A DNA stretch of 39,010 bases from an uncultured Clostridia bacterium (GTDB taxonomy: Bacteria > Bacillota > Clostridia > Oscillospirales > Acutalibacteraceae), in assembly GCA_946414505.1 (NCBI GenBank), contig CAMKOU010000004.1, positions 1 through 39,010 of the forward strand. Reading direction: 5' to 3'. Below, piece by piece: positions 1-8,642 of the stretch. The position numbers and the translations under genes are program-made. Each line of letters starts with the position of its first letter. Position 1 is the stretch's first letter. The notes under the pieces are model-generated. The model saw only the letters and a program-made list of their open reading frames with translations, searched no databases and was not told the DNA's origin.

Positions 1-52
1 GACGGAATAATATTCAAGCAAGCCGTGCGCCTTGATTTGTGCGGTGTTGCCT
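1..52 (-). repeat. Palindromic intergenic repeat, copy A (truncated by window edge)
   Basis: The first 52 bases match the right half of two further copies at 2412-2574 and 21162-21294; shared words include GACGGAAT, GTGCGGTGTTGCCT and AAGCC/AACCGTGCGC. The copy ends at the base before the stop codon of the leftward phosphatase gene (TTA at 53-55), so it would lie in that gene's 3' untranslated RNA. Only the right arm is visible. Strand is given as that of the upstream gene. Confidence 0.8.
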
Positions 53-1507
53 TTATTTGCCTTTGCCGAAGAATTTAAGGCAAAGCATTGTGATGTCATC
101 AAACTGAACGGCGTCGCCTACAAAGCCGTCCACCTCTTTTTTGACGGTTGCAAGAATCTCTTCCGGCGCGTCGTCCGGATGGATATTGAGCGCCTGCAAC
201 ATTCTCTCTACCCCGAACTGCTCCATATCGGCGTCAGAAGCTTCGGGAACGCCGTCGGTATAAAGGAAAATGGCGTCGCCCTTGTTAAGCTTCACCTCGT
301 AATTCTTGTAAGCTATGCCTTCCATACAGCCGACAGCCAAGCCGTGCCGTTCCTTAAACAACTGAAAATTACCGTCTTTTCTGCGGATTACGGGATACTC
401 ATGTCCGGCGTTGGACGCGGTCAAAATACCGGTTTCAATATTCAGGATGCCAAGCCAAACCGTGACAAACATTTCCGCTTCATTGTTGCTGCATATACGG
501 TCGTTGACAAATTGTAAAATCTCTGCCGGCGTTCCGCCCATGAGCGTTCTGTCGCCGATCAGGATTTTTGAAGCCATCATAAACAGCGCAGCGGGAACGC
601 CTTTTCCGGAAACGTCAGCCATAATGATCGCAAGGTGCGTATCGTCTATTAAGAAGAAGTCATAGAAATCGCCGCCGACTTCTTTTGCCGTGTCCATAGA
701 GGCGTACACCTCAAACTCTTCCCTTTCCGGAAAGGCAGGAAAAATATTCGGCACCATACCGTTTTGAATTTGTGTGGCTGTATTTAACTCCGCCTTGGCA
801 CTTGCGGAAACGCTTGAGATCGCGTGCTGTTTTAACACCATTTCATGTCCTTGCTTGGCAATATAAACGGCGATTATGCTGATGACAACAAAGACCAGTA
901 TCCTCGGCAGATAACCGTTCTCCAGCATGGAGGAAACCGCTCTGGTGCTGTCAACGCCCAGCTCCGTAACAGAATGGCGCAGTCCGTTATGAACCGTGAT
1001 AACCGTACCCTCGCCGAGCTTCGGATAAAAATTCAAGTCAATAATGCCGTAAAAGACAGTCATAATGCTTGCCGCAGCAAACAGTAACGCGGTTAAAATC
1101 GCCACTATTGTCGTGAAGCCCTTGGAAAAATAACGGCTTGACAAAAGCACGGGCAGAATCATAATCAATATCACATTGTGATTAAGAATACCGAACAGCT
1201 GCATACATACCGCCAGCAGGGTAATGACCATCACATACTTCAACCAGGGTTTTTCTCCCTTGAAGATCCAGTATAAAGCGGAAGCTACGCCAAACTCCGT
1301 CAATCCCACGATCGCCAGAACCGTCATTCTGCTCTTTGCGACGTCGAATACATTTGCCATGTCCAGTGCCCACGAGATCAGCAGGATCACCGCACACGCG
1401 GCGATCACGATAAACGACAAGCGGTTGGCGTCAACCTCGTTTTCTTCAAGTACTTCCTTAGTTTCGGCAGATTCATATATCTTGAAGTATTCCTTCATAT
1501 TTACCAT
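53..1507 (-). CDS. Membrane-anchored SpoIIE/RsbU-type PP2C serine phosphatase
   Basis: A 484-aa protein. The N-terminal half has about six hydrophobic segments between residues 28 and 225 (for example LSFIVIAACAVILLISWAL and ILVFVVISIIAVYIA). The C-terminal half is a PPM/SpoIIE-type phosphatase domain with metal-binding motifs GGDFYDF, ADVSGKGVPAALFM, SNAGHEYP, YTDGVPEA and a terminal FDDITMLCLKF. Such proteins dephosphorylate a serine on an STAS-type anti-anti-sigma factor and so release a sigma factor; that role is family knowledge, and no STAS or anti-sigma gene is in the window. It is not SpoIIE itself, which is longer with more membrane helices. The ATG at 1507 follows AAGGAG at a long spacing of about 13 nt; an in-frame ATG three codons later is the alternative. 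A 40-aa ORF lies just upstream and probably shares its transcript. Confidence 0.85.
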   Translation of the reverse strand: MVNMKEYFKIYESAETKEVLEENEVDANRLSFIVIAACAVILLISWALDMANVFDVAKSRMTVLAIVGLTEFGVASALYWIFKGEKPWLKYVMVITLLAVCMQLFGILNHNVILIMILPVLLSSRYFSKGFTTIVAILTALLFAAASIMTVFYGIIDLNFYPKLGEGTVITVHNGLRHSVTELGVDSTRAVSSMLENGYLPRILVFVVISIIAVYIAKQGHEMVLKQHAISSVSASAKAELNTATQIQNGMVPNIFPAFPEREEFEVYASMDTAKEVGGDFYDFFLIDDTHLAIIMADVSGKGVPAALFMMASKILIGDRTLMGGTPAEILQFVNDRICSNNEAEMFVTVWLGILNIETGILTASNAGHEYPVIRRKDGNFQLFKERHGLAVGCMEGIAYKNYEVKLNKGDAIFLYTDGVPEASDADMEQFGVERMLQALNIHPDDAPEEILATVKKEVDGFVGDAVQFDDITMLCLKFFGKGK

Positions 1508-1529
1508 TTGTTCTGTTGCACTCCTTATT

Positions 1530-1652
1530 TCAAATAGTTTTCTGTAAAAGCATCCCTATCCTCTTGTGTGAAATGCCGCCGCCGGCAACGTATCCACCCG
1601 GCTCCCGGACATTCTGTAAGCTTTTTTCAGGAACAGATTGTTCTAAGTCCAT
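1530..1652 (-). CDS. 40-aa ORF upstream of the PP2C phosphatase, unknown function
   Basis: This ORF is too short for the ORF track. It starts at an ATG preceded by GGGGAGGAATTT, a near-perfect Shine-Dalgarno at good spacing, and encodes 40 residues beginning MDLEQSVPEKSLQNV and ending RIGMLLQKTI, with TGA at 1530-1532. It contains a Gly-rich GGYVAGGG stretch, no clear signal peptide and no cysteine. It lies 22 nt upstream of the phosphatase start, behind an extended -10 promoter. It could be a small regulatory protein, a translated leader or a decayed gene. I do not recognise a family. Confidence 0.55.
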   Translation of the reverse strand: MDLEQSVPEKSLQNVREPGGYVAGGGISHKRIGMLLQKTI

Positions 1653-1684
1653 AAATTCCTCCCCTGATGTTGTTAATATATAGA

Positions 1685-1693
1685 ATTATAGCA
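1685..1693 (-). promoter_or_regulatory. Extended -10 promoter for the 40-aa ORF and phosphatase
   Basis: On the minus strand the sequence reads TGCTATAAT, a perfect -10 with the TGn extension, about 33 nt upstream of the 40-aa ORF start. No good -35 lies 17 nt upstream, which is usual for extended -10 promoters. Confidence 0.55.
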
Positions 1694-1735
1694 TAAATTT
1701 TTCAACTATAAAAGACCGGAATGTAAAATTCTCGC

Positions 1736-1776
1736 GAAAAAAAAACATCGCACAGACTTTTCATCTGTACGATGTC
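1736..1776 (-). terminator. Rho-independent terminator after nrdR
   Basis: Read on the minus strand: GACATCGTACAGA-tgaaaag-TCTGTGCGATGT followed by nine T. The stem is about 12 bp with one wobble or mismatch. It lies roughly 90 nt beyond the nrdR stop codon. Confidence 0.85.
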
Positions 1777-1867
1777 CTACTTTTCTTGGCACCCTGCCGG
1801 CAGTTTGTATTGGGATTTCAAATCATTCTTATGCGTAACAGCCTGCGGCAGCCCTTTGTACTTTTTG

Positions 1868-2326
1868 TTATTGTTTTTCGGTCAGCAGCTTGTTGAGCTC
1901 TTCCATAAAGGTGTTGATATCCTTAAACTGGCGATACACCGAAGCAAAACGCACATATGACACCTCGTCCACCTTTTTAATCTCTTCCATTGCCAGTTCG
2001 CCGATTTGAGAGGTGGTGATCTCGCGCTCCAAGGCACTTTGTATTTTGGTTTCGATGGTATTGACCATCGACTCGATTTGCTGAATCGAAACGGGGCGTT
2101 TTTCACAGGCACGCAAAATGCCCGCCGTCAGCTTGTTGCGGTCAAACACCTCGCGGGATTTATCGCGTTTTACCACAATGATGGGCACTGTTTCGATGAT
2201 TTCGTGCGTCGTAAAACGCTTGCCGCACTTTAAGCATTCACGTCGGCGACGGATCCGTTCGCCGTCGTCAGCCGAACGCGAGTCGATCACCTTGCTCTCT
2301 TCAAAGCTGCAATAAGGACATTTCAT
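1868..2326 (-). CDS. nrdR: Transcriptional repressor NrdR
   Basis: A 152-aa protein of the usual NrdR length. It starts with a zinc ribbon whose ligands are Cys3, Cys6, Cys31 and Cys34 (CPYC and CLKC), followed by the basic [10 protein letters not shown] segment. An ATP-cone domain begins near [20 protein letters not shown] and runs to about residue 140. NrdR senses ATP/dATP and represses ribonucleotide reductase genes by binding NrdR boxes. No nrd gene is in the window, so targets are elsewhere. The ATG at 2326 has a good SD (GAGGTGA) and its own sigma-A-like promoter. The gene appears monocistronic, with a terminator downstream. Confidence 0.97.
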   Translation of the reverse strand: MKCPYCSFEESKVIDSRSADDGERIRRRRECLKCGKRFTTHEIIETVPIIVVKRDKSREVFDRNKLTAGILRACEKRPVSIQQIESMVNTIETKIQSALEREITTSQIGELAMEEIKKVDEVSYVRFASVYRQFKDINTFMEELNKLLTEKQ

Positions 2327-2357
2327 GCTTCTTCACCTCTTATTATTCTATTAAATA

Positions 2358-2386
2358 ATTATAACATAGAATTATCCGGAATACAA
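2358..2386 (-). promoter_or_regulatory. Promoter of nrdR
   Basis: Minus strand TTGTAT - 17 nt - TATAAT, with a TGT extension directly before the -10. It lies about 32 nt upstream of the nrdR start. Confidence 0.7.
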
Positions 2387-2411
2387 CCGTCAATTCTTTA
2401 CAATTTTGTAA

Positions 2412-2574
2412 AGGCAATACCGCATAATTCAGGTGTGCGGATTGCACAGCCAGATTTTTCGTCAGGTTGTACAAATAAATCGAGGTAAGGCTGTCGCCTT
2501 GCCGAGATTTTTTGGGCAAACTGACGGAATAATATGCAAGCAAGCCGTGCGCTTTGAATTGTGCGGTGTTGCCT
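2412..2574 (-). repeat. Palindromic intergenic repeat, copy B (fullest copy, 163 bp)
   Basis: The left end AGGCAATACCGCATAATTCAG is nearly the reverse complement of the right end (right arm reversed: AGGCAACACCGCACAATTCA). The similarity of the arms extends inward for about 50 nt, to TTCGTCAG on the left and CTGACGGAA on the right. In the centre is a second hairpin, GGTAAGGC-tgtc-GCCTTGCC. Most arm differences are T/C changes that keep G-U pairing in RNA of one strand. It ends 13 nt downstream of the stop codon of the dacF-like gene. There is no ORF inside, so it resembles a MITE or other miniature palindromic element. Confidence 0.85.
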
Positions 2575-2587
2575 AAAAGGTTGTCGC

Positions 2588-3934
2588 TTACAGATTACGG
2601 TAACGCTTCACTTCTCTGTTTCTTTTCTTGCGGCGACGGTTGATGCGCGAAACGATAATATATATCAGGATCACGAGAATGATCAAGCCGATGACAAACA
2701 AAAACCAGTAGGAACGGAAAATAGCGCCGGCTACCTCCAAGGTCGCCGAAAAACCGCTGTGTTCCACTGCCTCGGCAGGCAGCAGGTTGACGGTTTCGAT
2801 CACCTGTTTTTCACCGGTTGCCGGATCCACGTAGTAAACGGACGCCGTGCCGACCACTTGATCGGTTTTGAGCGGTGCTTCCAATTCTTCCGGCAGATTC
2901 GGTTCCACCACAATGCTGTCCGGTGACAAATTCTTGGGAAGGATCGTAATTAAATCCTTTTCGGGCACCAGCGTCACCTTATTGCGGCCGCTGGCATACT
3001 TGACCTTTGCCTCACAAATGGGTGTTTCGGTGGTTTTCACGGTGGTCAGCTCCAGGCTGGTCAGGCACCAGCGAAACAACGCGGCGGCGTCGGTAAATGT
3101 ATAGTACTCCTCATGCACACCTTCCTGATACGGTGCGCCGAGCAAAACCAAAATGTAAGACTGTCCGTCCGCAGAGCCGGTGGTGACCAGGCAACGGCCG
3201 GCTTCATCGGTGGTACCGGTTTTGATACCTTCGGCATAGGTGTAGTAATACTCGCTGTTGCCGTCGATAAGATAATTGGTGGTGCGCAGAGGTGAATCGT
3301 CACCCTCGCAGGTATAGGAAACGGTATTGGAGATCTTTTTAAAGTTGGGCAGTGTAAGCGCGTAGTTGGTGATTATCAGCAGATCGCGCGCGGTGGTGTA
3401 GTGATCCTCGTCGTGCAAGCCGTCGGGATTGGTGAAGTGGGTATTTTCGCAGCCCAGCTCCTTGGCTTTTTGGTTCATCAGGTCAACAAATTTTTGCGTG
3501 TCGCCGTTGCCGATATAATCCGCCAGTACCAGCGCCGCATCATTGCCGGAGGGCACCATCAGGCTGTACAGCAGGTCGATCACCTTTACCTTTTCGCCCA
3601 CATGGTCAGACAAATACGCCGTGGAGCTGCCCGTGCCTTCCAGCACGTCAAGCGTTTCTTTCTTGACCTCCACACGCGTATTATCGACGTCCTCAATGTT
3701 TTCATACGCAATAATATAGGTCATGATTTTGGTGGTAGAGGCAGGATACATTTTTTTGTCGGCATTTTTTTCGTATACTGTCTGCCCGTTATCCATACTT
3801 ACCAACAGTACCGCCTCGGATTGCGGCTGCACAGTGGTAGAAAACGTAATAGCGCCCGCACCGGTGACAGATACGCTGACAAGAGTCAGCAGCGCCATCA
3901 GAGTTGCCAGTATTGTAACAGCAATTTTTTTCAT
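2588..3934 (-). CDS. dacF: D-alanyl-D-alanine carboxypeptidase, DacF/PBP5 type (peptidase S11)
   Basis: A 448-aa protein with an N-terminal signal peptide (about residues 1-28). All three catalytic motifs of the S11 family are present: STTK at 66-69, SGN at 129-131 and KTG at 238-240. After a beta-rich C-terminal domain there is a transmembrane helix (WFLFVIGLIILVILIYIIV) and a strongly basic tail (RINRRRKKRNREVKRY), so the enzyme is anchored by a real helix rather than an amphipathic one. The family trims the terminal D-Ala from peptidoglycan stem peptides; DacF-type members act in growing cells or forespores. It follows recG with an 11-nt gap and has AAGGAG before the ATG, so it is probably co-transcribed with recG. 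The symbol is by family resemblance; the exact dac paralogue is uncertain. Confidence 0.92.
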   Translation of the reverse strand: MKKIAVTILATLMALLTLVSVSVTGAGAITFSTTVQPQSEAVLLVSMDNGQTVYEKNADKKMYPASTTKIMTYIIAYENIEDVDNTRVEVKKETLDVLEGTGSSTAYLSDHVGEKVKVIDLLYSLMVPSGNDAALVLADYIGNGDTQKFVDLMNQKAKELGCENTHFTNPDGLHDEDHYTTARDLLIITNYALTLPNFKKISNTVSYTCEGDDSPLRTTNYLIDGNSEYYYTYAEGIKTGTTDEAGRCLVTTGSADGQSYILVLLGAPYQEGVHEEYYTFTDAAALFRWCLTSLELTTVKTTETPICEAKVKYASGRNKVTLVPEKDLITILPKNLSPDSIVVEPNLPEELEAPLKTDQVVGTASVYYVDPATGEKQVIETVNLLPAEAVEHSGFSATLEVAGAIFRSYWFLFVIGLIILVILIYIIVSRINRRRKKRNREVKRYRNL

Positions 3935-3945
3935 GTTGATACTCC

Positions 3946-5985
3946 TTAGTTTAAGGTGTTATGTCCCCCGCGGCGGAACAGACGGTCAACCTCTGCCTTT
4001 AGCAGCCGCAGCTCGTCGTTGCGCAGGTCATGATAGGTAAATAAGATGTCGTCGGCTATCCTTTGAGACAGTTCCAGCGCCTTGGTATCGGCAAAATCAG
4101 CGATAGCCAGCTGTGGCAGGCCGTGCTGCCGTTCTCCGAAAAAGTCGCCGGGACCGCGCATTTTTAGATCCTCGTCGGCAATGCGGAAACCGTCGTTGGT
4201 TTCACACATCACGCGCAGCCGCTCGGCAGTGACAGCATTGTGCACGTCACTGATCAGAATGCAGTAGGACTGAAACTGTCCCCTGCCCACTCTGCCGCGC
4301 AGCTGGTGCAGCTGAGACAGCCCGAACCGCTCGGCGTTTTCAATCACCATGACCGAGGCGTTGGGCACGTCCACGCCGACCTCGATGACGGTGGTGGCAA
4401 CCAACAAGCCGTATTGATTGGCGGCAAAGTCAGCCATAATCCGCTCTTTTTCTTCGGCTTTCGTTTTTCCGTGCACCACTGCCACGGGAATGTCGGCAAA
4501 ATCGTGCAGCATAAGCTCGGCTGCGTATTCCTCGGCGGAGGCAACGCCCGCTGTTTCGCCCTCCTCGATCAGCGGACAGACGATAAACGCCTGTCTGCCG
4601 GCGGCGATCTCACTTTTGATAAACGCATATATTTTTTTGCGGTCAGCCGTACCGCGCAGCACCGTGCGCACCGGTTTACGCGACGGCGGAAGCTCGTCGA
4701 TGATCGAGATGTCCAGATCGCCGAAAATAATCAAACCCAGCGTGCGCGGGATCGGCGTGGCGGACATAACCATCAAGTGCGGGTTTTCGCCCTTGCTGAG
4801 CAGCTTGGCGCGCTGGGCAACGCCGAAGCGGTGCTGCTCGTCGGTGACAACCAAGCCCAAACGGTGAAAGACGGTTTTATCGGTGATCAGCGCGTGCGTG
4901 CCGATGACCACATCCAAGTCGCCTGCCTCCAGCGATGCCCGTACCTGCTTTTTTTCGCTCTCTTTCAAAGAGCCCGTCAGCAGCGCCACACGGATATCGG
5001 TGTTTTGCAGCAGCTTTGACAGGGTTTCGTAATGCTGCCGCGCCAAAATCTCGGTCGGCGCCATAAACGCCGCCTGAAAGCCGTTTTTTGCCGCCGTAAA
5101 GCAAAGCGAAGCAGCAACGGCGGTTTTACCGGAGCCGACGTCACCTTGAATCAGGCGGTTCATCGGCGTGCCGCCGGCGATATCGGCAACACAATCGGCA
5201 ACAGCGCGTTTTTGCGCGTTGGTGAGCGTGAAGGGCAGCAGCTTTTCAAACGCCGCTGAATAATCCACCGGCATCTGCACACCCGACATGCCGCGGTTTT
5301 GTCCGCGCAAGCCGCGCATTCCCAGGTTCAGCACCAACAGTTCTTCTGTGACCAGCCGCCGCCGCGCTTCCTCCAATGCCGCGTGGGTTTTTGGAAAATG
5401 AATATCGCACAGTGCCTGCCGCAGCCCGCAAAGATGATATTTTCGCCGTATGTCGGCGGGAATCGGGTCGCCGATTTGTTCCGGCAGCAGGGCCAACGCC
5501 TGTTCCACGGTTCCGGCGATCGTTTTGGAGGACAGCCCCGCCGTGGTTTTATACACAGGATGGATGCCGACACCCTTTGATACGTCGGCAAAGGTGGGCG
5601 CAATCATTTTGGGGCCGTATGCATCCACCGTTAATTTTCCAAAGAAGAAATATTCTTTGCCGTACACCAGCATTTGGCTGATATACACGTTGTTAAACCA
5701 CACCAACGGCAATGTGCCTGTGTCGTCATAAACCGTAGCCTTAGAAATCACTGTGCCGCCCCATTTTGCGGAATTGGCAACAGCGGTGCCGAGTGTGGCA
5801 CGGATGCAATAGGTGCCGCCCTCTTGTAAGTTTTCAATTTTTTCTACGGACGTCCAGTCCTCGTAGGCGCGCGGATAAAGGTTGACTAATTCGCCGACGG
5901 AATGTACGCCGAGCTTGTCAAACTGTTCCGCGCGTTTTTGACCGACGCCCTTTAAGTCGGTAATTGGCTTTTTGTATAAAGACAT
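3946..5985 (-). CDS. recG: ATP-dependent DNA helicase RecG
   Basis: A 679-aa protein, the normal RecG length. The N-terminal wedge/OB part includes ITDLKGVGQKRAEQF and a typical OB core. The helicase core shows Walker A GDVGSGKT, the DEQH box, TATPIPRTL, and later VVHGKTKAEEKE, TTVIEVGVDVPNA and QLRGRVGRG. RecG reverses stalled replication forks and migrates Holliday junctions. The ATG at 5985 gives the standard N-terminus, but I see no good Shine-Dalgarno before it. A terminator hairpin separates it from fakA, so readthrough or a weak own promoter must supply transcripts. The fakA/yloV-recG neighbourhood is common in Firmicutes. Confidence 0.97.
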   Translation of the reverse strand: MSLYKKPITDLKGVGQKRAEQFDKLGVHSVGELVNLYPRAYEDWTSVEKIENLQEGGTYCIRATLGTAVANSAKWGGTVISKATVYDDTGTLPLVWFNNVYISQMLVYGKEYFFFGKLTVDAYGPKMIAPTFADVSKGVGIHPVYKTTAGLSSKTIAGTVEQALALLPEQIGDPIPADIRRKYHLCGLRQALCDIHFPKTHAALEEARRRLVTEELLVLNLGMRGLRGQNRGMSGVQMPVDYSAAFEKLLPFTLTNAQKRAVADCVADIAGGTPMNRLIQGDVGSGKTAVAASLCFTAAKNGFQAAFMAPTEILARQHYETLSKLLQNTDIRVALLTGSLKESEKKQVRASLEAGDLDVVIGTHALITDKTVFHRLGLVVTDEQHRFGVAQRAKLLSKGENPHLMVMSATPIPRTLGLIIFGDLDISIIDELPPSRKPVRTVLRGTADRKKIYAFIKSEIAAGRQAFIVCPLIEEGETAGVASAEEYAAELMLHDFADIPVAVVHGKTKAEEKERIMADFAANQYGLLVATTVIEVGVDVPNASVMVIENAERFGLSQLHQLRGRVGRGQFQSYCILISDVHNAVTAERLRVMCETNDGFRIADEDLKMRGPGDFFGERQHGLPQLAIADFADTKALELSQRIADDILFTYHDLRNDELRLLKAEVDRLFRRGGHNTLN

Positions 5986-6002
5986 ATTTGATGGTAGTGT
6001 AT

Positions 6003-6032
6003 GGAAAAAGGCAGGGACATGCCCCTGCCCTA
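6003..6032 (-). terminator. Terminator between fakA and recG
   Basis: Minus strand GGCAGGG-gcatgt-CCCTGCC followed by TTTTT. It sits 16 nt past the fakA stop codon and 18 nt before the recG start, so it should reduce readthrough into recG. Confidence 0.8.
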
Positions 6033-6047
6033 TAGCAAACCGGTGTT

Positions 6048-7703
6048 TTATTCTACGCTGAGAATGAAGTAGTAAACCGGCTGACTGCCCTTGACCAGTG
6101 AAAGGTCGGCACGGGAGCCGTATTTATCCTGTAACTCTTCAAACGCTTTGTTGGCGTCTTCCTCGCTGACATCCTCGCCGTAAATCAAGGTGATGAAAGC
6201 GGTATCGCGGGTCACCATATCCTTGGCAAGCTTTACAAGCGCCTTCACCACATTCTTTTCCGTGATGGTCAGTTTGCCGTTTTTCAGCGCAATGATATCG
6301 CCTTCTTTGATTTTCTTGCCGCCGAATTCGCTGTTGCGCGCGGCAAAGGTCACCAAACCGGTGCCGACGGTCTTGGCAGCGTCCATCATCTGCTGACAAT
6401 TGCTCTCAGCGGACATTTCGGGGTCAAAGTTCAACAGCGCCGTCATGCCCTGCGGAATGGTGCGGGTAGGAACGATCGTAACGGTTCTGTCCTCCACCAG
6501 CGGGATCACCTGTTCGGCAGCGAGAATAATATTTTTATTGTTGGGGAACACCATGACGTGCTTGGCAGGCGTGCCGAGCACCGCTTCCAAAATGTCGTCG
6601 GTGCTGGGGTTCATGCTTTGACCGCCGGACACCACATTGACGCAGCCCAGATCATGGAACAGTGTTTTGAGACCTTCGCCTGCTGCCACTGCCACAAAGC
6701 CGAACTCCTCCTCGGGAGCGGCAAAGGAAAATTCCTCTTTCTTCTTTTTCTTCTTCGTTTTTTTGCTTTTTTCCTTGGCGTTTTTATGCTGCTCCTTCAT
6801 GTTTTCCACCTTGACGGCGAGCAGCTGACCATAGGTCAAGCCTTTTTCCAAAACGACGTTCGGGGTTTCTGTGTGCACATGTACCTTGATGATCTCCTCG
6901 TCGTTGACCATCACAACGCAGTCGCCGATCGTCTGCAAAAAGCTTCTCAAATCATCCGGCTCCAGCTCACAGGCAGGATCTCTGCCTACGATGATCTCGG
7001 TGCAATAGGTAAACTCGATATCATCGTCAAACTCGGCAGCCGCACTTTCAAAGCTCTCCATCGTGAGCGGCTGGGTTTCTTCGTATTCCACCACTTCACC
7101 GTCGCGGAAGAAGCAGAGCATACCTTCAAAAATGGAGCACAAGCCCTTTCCGCCCGCGTCGACCACACCTGCTTTTTTAAGGACAGGCAACAGCTCGGGG
7201 GTAATGGCAAGCGCTTCGTTGGCTTTGTCCACAATCGCCTGCCATACAAGGACGGGATCATTGTTGTCACGGGACGCCTCCATGCCGGCTTCATACGCCA
7301 TTCTGGCAACCGTAAGGATCGTACCCTCGGTGGGCTTGGCAACCGCTTTGTAAGCAGCGTCCACACCAATGCCCAGCGCAGCGGCAATGTTTTTGCCGTT
7401 GACCTCATCCACATCCTTTAAGCCCTGTGCAAAGCCTCTGAACAAAATAGACGTGATCACGCCCGAGTTGCCTCTGGCGCCCCGGAGCATCGCTTTGGCT
7501 GCGGTATCCGCTACCTCGCCGGCAGTTTCGCCGTCAAAATCTTGAAGCGCAACGGCAGCAGCCATCACCGTCATGGACATATTGGTACCTGTGTCGCCGT
7601 CGGGAACAGGGAAAATATTAAGGTCATTTATGTGATTTTTCTGTACGCTGATGTTATGCGCACCCGAAATAATCGCGTTCTTTAGAATCTCTCCGTTAAT
7701 CAT
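6048..7703 (-). CDS. fakA: Fatty acid kinase catalytic subunit FakA (DAK2 domain, YloV family)
   Basis: A 551-aa protein matching the FakA/YloV architecture. The N-terminal DAK2 kinase domain (about 1-200) has INDLNIFPVPDGDTGTNMSMT, the nucleotide/metal loop, and RGARGNSGVITSILFRGFA. A central and a C-terminal domain follow (SGGQSMNPSTDDI, VFPNNKNIILAA, LIYGEDVSEEDA). FakA phosphorylates fatty acids carried by a DegV-type FakB protein, giving acyl-phosphate for phospholipid synthesis. A DegV gene is present at 37916-38788. A Lys-rich linker (KEKSKKTKKKKKKEE) sits near residue 310. It has its own sigma-A promoter and a terminator. The ATG at 7703 follows AAAAAGGATGTGCCAAG. Confidence 0.93.
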   Translation of the reverse strand: MINGEILKNAIISGAHNISVQKNHINDLNIFPVPDGDTGTNMSMTVMAAAVALQDFDGETAGEVADTAAKAMLRGARGNSGVITSILFRGFAQGLKDVDEVNGKNIAAALGIGVDAAYKAVAKPTEGTILTVARMAYEAGMEASRDNNDPVLVWQAIVDKANEALAITPELLPVLKKAGVVDAGGKGLCSIFEGMLCFFRDGEVVEYEETQPLTMESFESAAAEFDDDIEFTYCTEIIVGRDPACELEPDDLRSFLQTIGDCVVMVNDEEIIKVHVHTETPNVVLEKGLTYGQLLAVKVENMKEQHKNAKEKSKKTKKKKKKEEFSFAAPEEEFGFVAVAAGEGLKTLFHDLGCVNVVSGGQSMNPSTDDILEAVLGTPAKHVMVFPNNKNIILAAEQVIPLVEDRTVTIVPTRTIPQGMTALLNFDPEMSAESNCQQMMDAAKTVGTGLVTFAARNSEFGGKKIKEGDIIALKNGKLTITEKNVVKALVKLAKDMVTRDTAFITLIYGEDVSEEDANKAFEELQDKYGSRADLSLVKGSQPVYYFILSVE

Positions 7704-7770
7704 CTTGGCACATCCTTTTTGTTTGAAGGTGTTTTGCAGACAGACTGCTGATTATAAACTACTAAATTAT

Positions 7771-7799
7771 ATTATACAATGATTTTCAAGGGAATGCAA
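7771..7799 (-). promoter_or_regulatory. Promoter of fakA
   Basis: Minus strand TTGCAT - 17 nt - TATAAT, about 67 nt upstream of the fakA start and just past the stop codon of the ymdB-like gene. Confidence 0.75.
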
Positions 7800-7821
7800 G
7801 TGGTTAAAAATAAAAATTTGT

Positions 7822-8595
7822 CTATTCTACATGCAGACTTTCGGCACTTTTGCACTTTCCTGTCTTGTCATCGATATCAAACAGGACACATTCCAGCTTG
7901 CAGTCGCCGTCTGCCAAATCAAACCGCGCGGGCAGCTTGGTTTTAAATTTTTGTATGATAATGTCGGTCTTTACCCCTAACACGGAATGGATGGTACCTG
8001 TCATGCCCACGTCGGTGATGTAGCCGGTGCCGTGCGGCAGCACCTGCGCGTCTGCGGTTTGCACGTGGGTGTGTGTGCCGAACACGGCGCTCACCCTGCC
8101 GTCAAGATAATAGCCCATGGCGCGTTTTTCACTGGTCGCTTCGGCATGAAAATCCACAAGAATGATATTGCTTTCCGCGAGCGGCAGCATACGGTCAATC
8201 ACGTCGAAGGCGCAGTCCAGTCCGCTTTCAAGGTACATATTGCCCATCAGGTTGATCACGCTGACGACCCGTCTGCCCAAATCAAGGTTGACAATTCCTT
8301 TTCCGGGGGCGGCATTGTCGGGAAAATTGGCAGGCCGCGCGATAAACGGATGGCTGTCCATGTATTCAAACGCTTCCTTGCGGCGAAAAGCGTGATTGCC
8401 GAGCGTCAGCACATCCACGCCGCTGTCAAACAAATATTGGGCAGAGGGAACGGTGACGCCGTTGCCGTCTGCGGAGTTTTCGGCGTTGCAGATAACAACG
8501 TCGATCCCTTTCACTTTTTTGAGGGCGGGCAGCTTCGCGCGCAAAAAACGGCAGCCGATGCTTCCCACCACATCTCCGATACATAAAACTCTCAT
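7822..8595 (-). CDS. ymdB: YmdB-family metallophosphoesterase (2',3'-cAMP phosphodiesterase type)
   Basis: The ORF track begins at 8634, but the conserved N-terminus MRVLCIGDVVGSIGCRFL starts at the ATG at 8595, giving 257 aa. The metal and substrate motifs are clear: GDVVG, NAENSADG, LGNHAF, DFHAEATSEK and the double histidine of GTHTHVQTAD. YmdB in Bacillus is a 2',3'-cyclic-nucleotide phosphodiesterase that affects biofilm formation and sporulation choices, and members of this family lie beside rny in many Firmicutes; rny is not adjacent here. It lies 47 nt after yqfD on the same strand, so it may belong to the sporulation transcript, and is followed by an independent fakA promoter. Confidence 0.92.
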   Translation of the reverse strand: MRVLCIGDVVGSIGCRFLRAKLPALKKVKGIDVVICNAENSADGNGVTVPSAQYLFDSGVDVLTLGNHAFRRKEAFEYMDSHPFIARPANFPDNAAPGKGIVNLDLGRRVVSVINLMGNMYLESGLDCAFDVIDRMLPLAESNIILVDFHAEATSEKRAMGYYLDGRVSAVFGTHTHVQTADAQVLPHGTGYITDVGMTGTIHSVLGVKTDIIIQKFKTKLPARFDLADGDCKLECVLFDIDDKTGKCKSAESLHVE

Positions 8596-8642
8596 GGCTT
8601 CTTCCCGAATGACAAACTGTGATAAGATTTCCACTTTCGACT

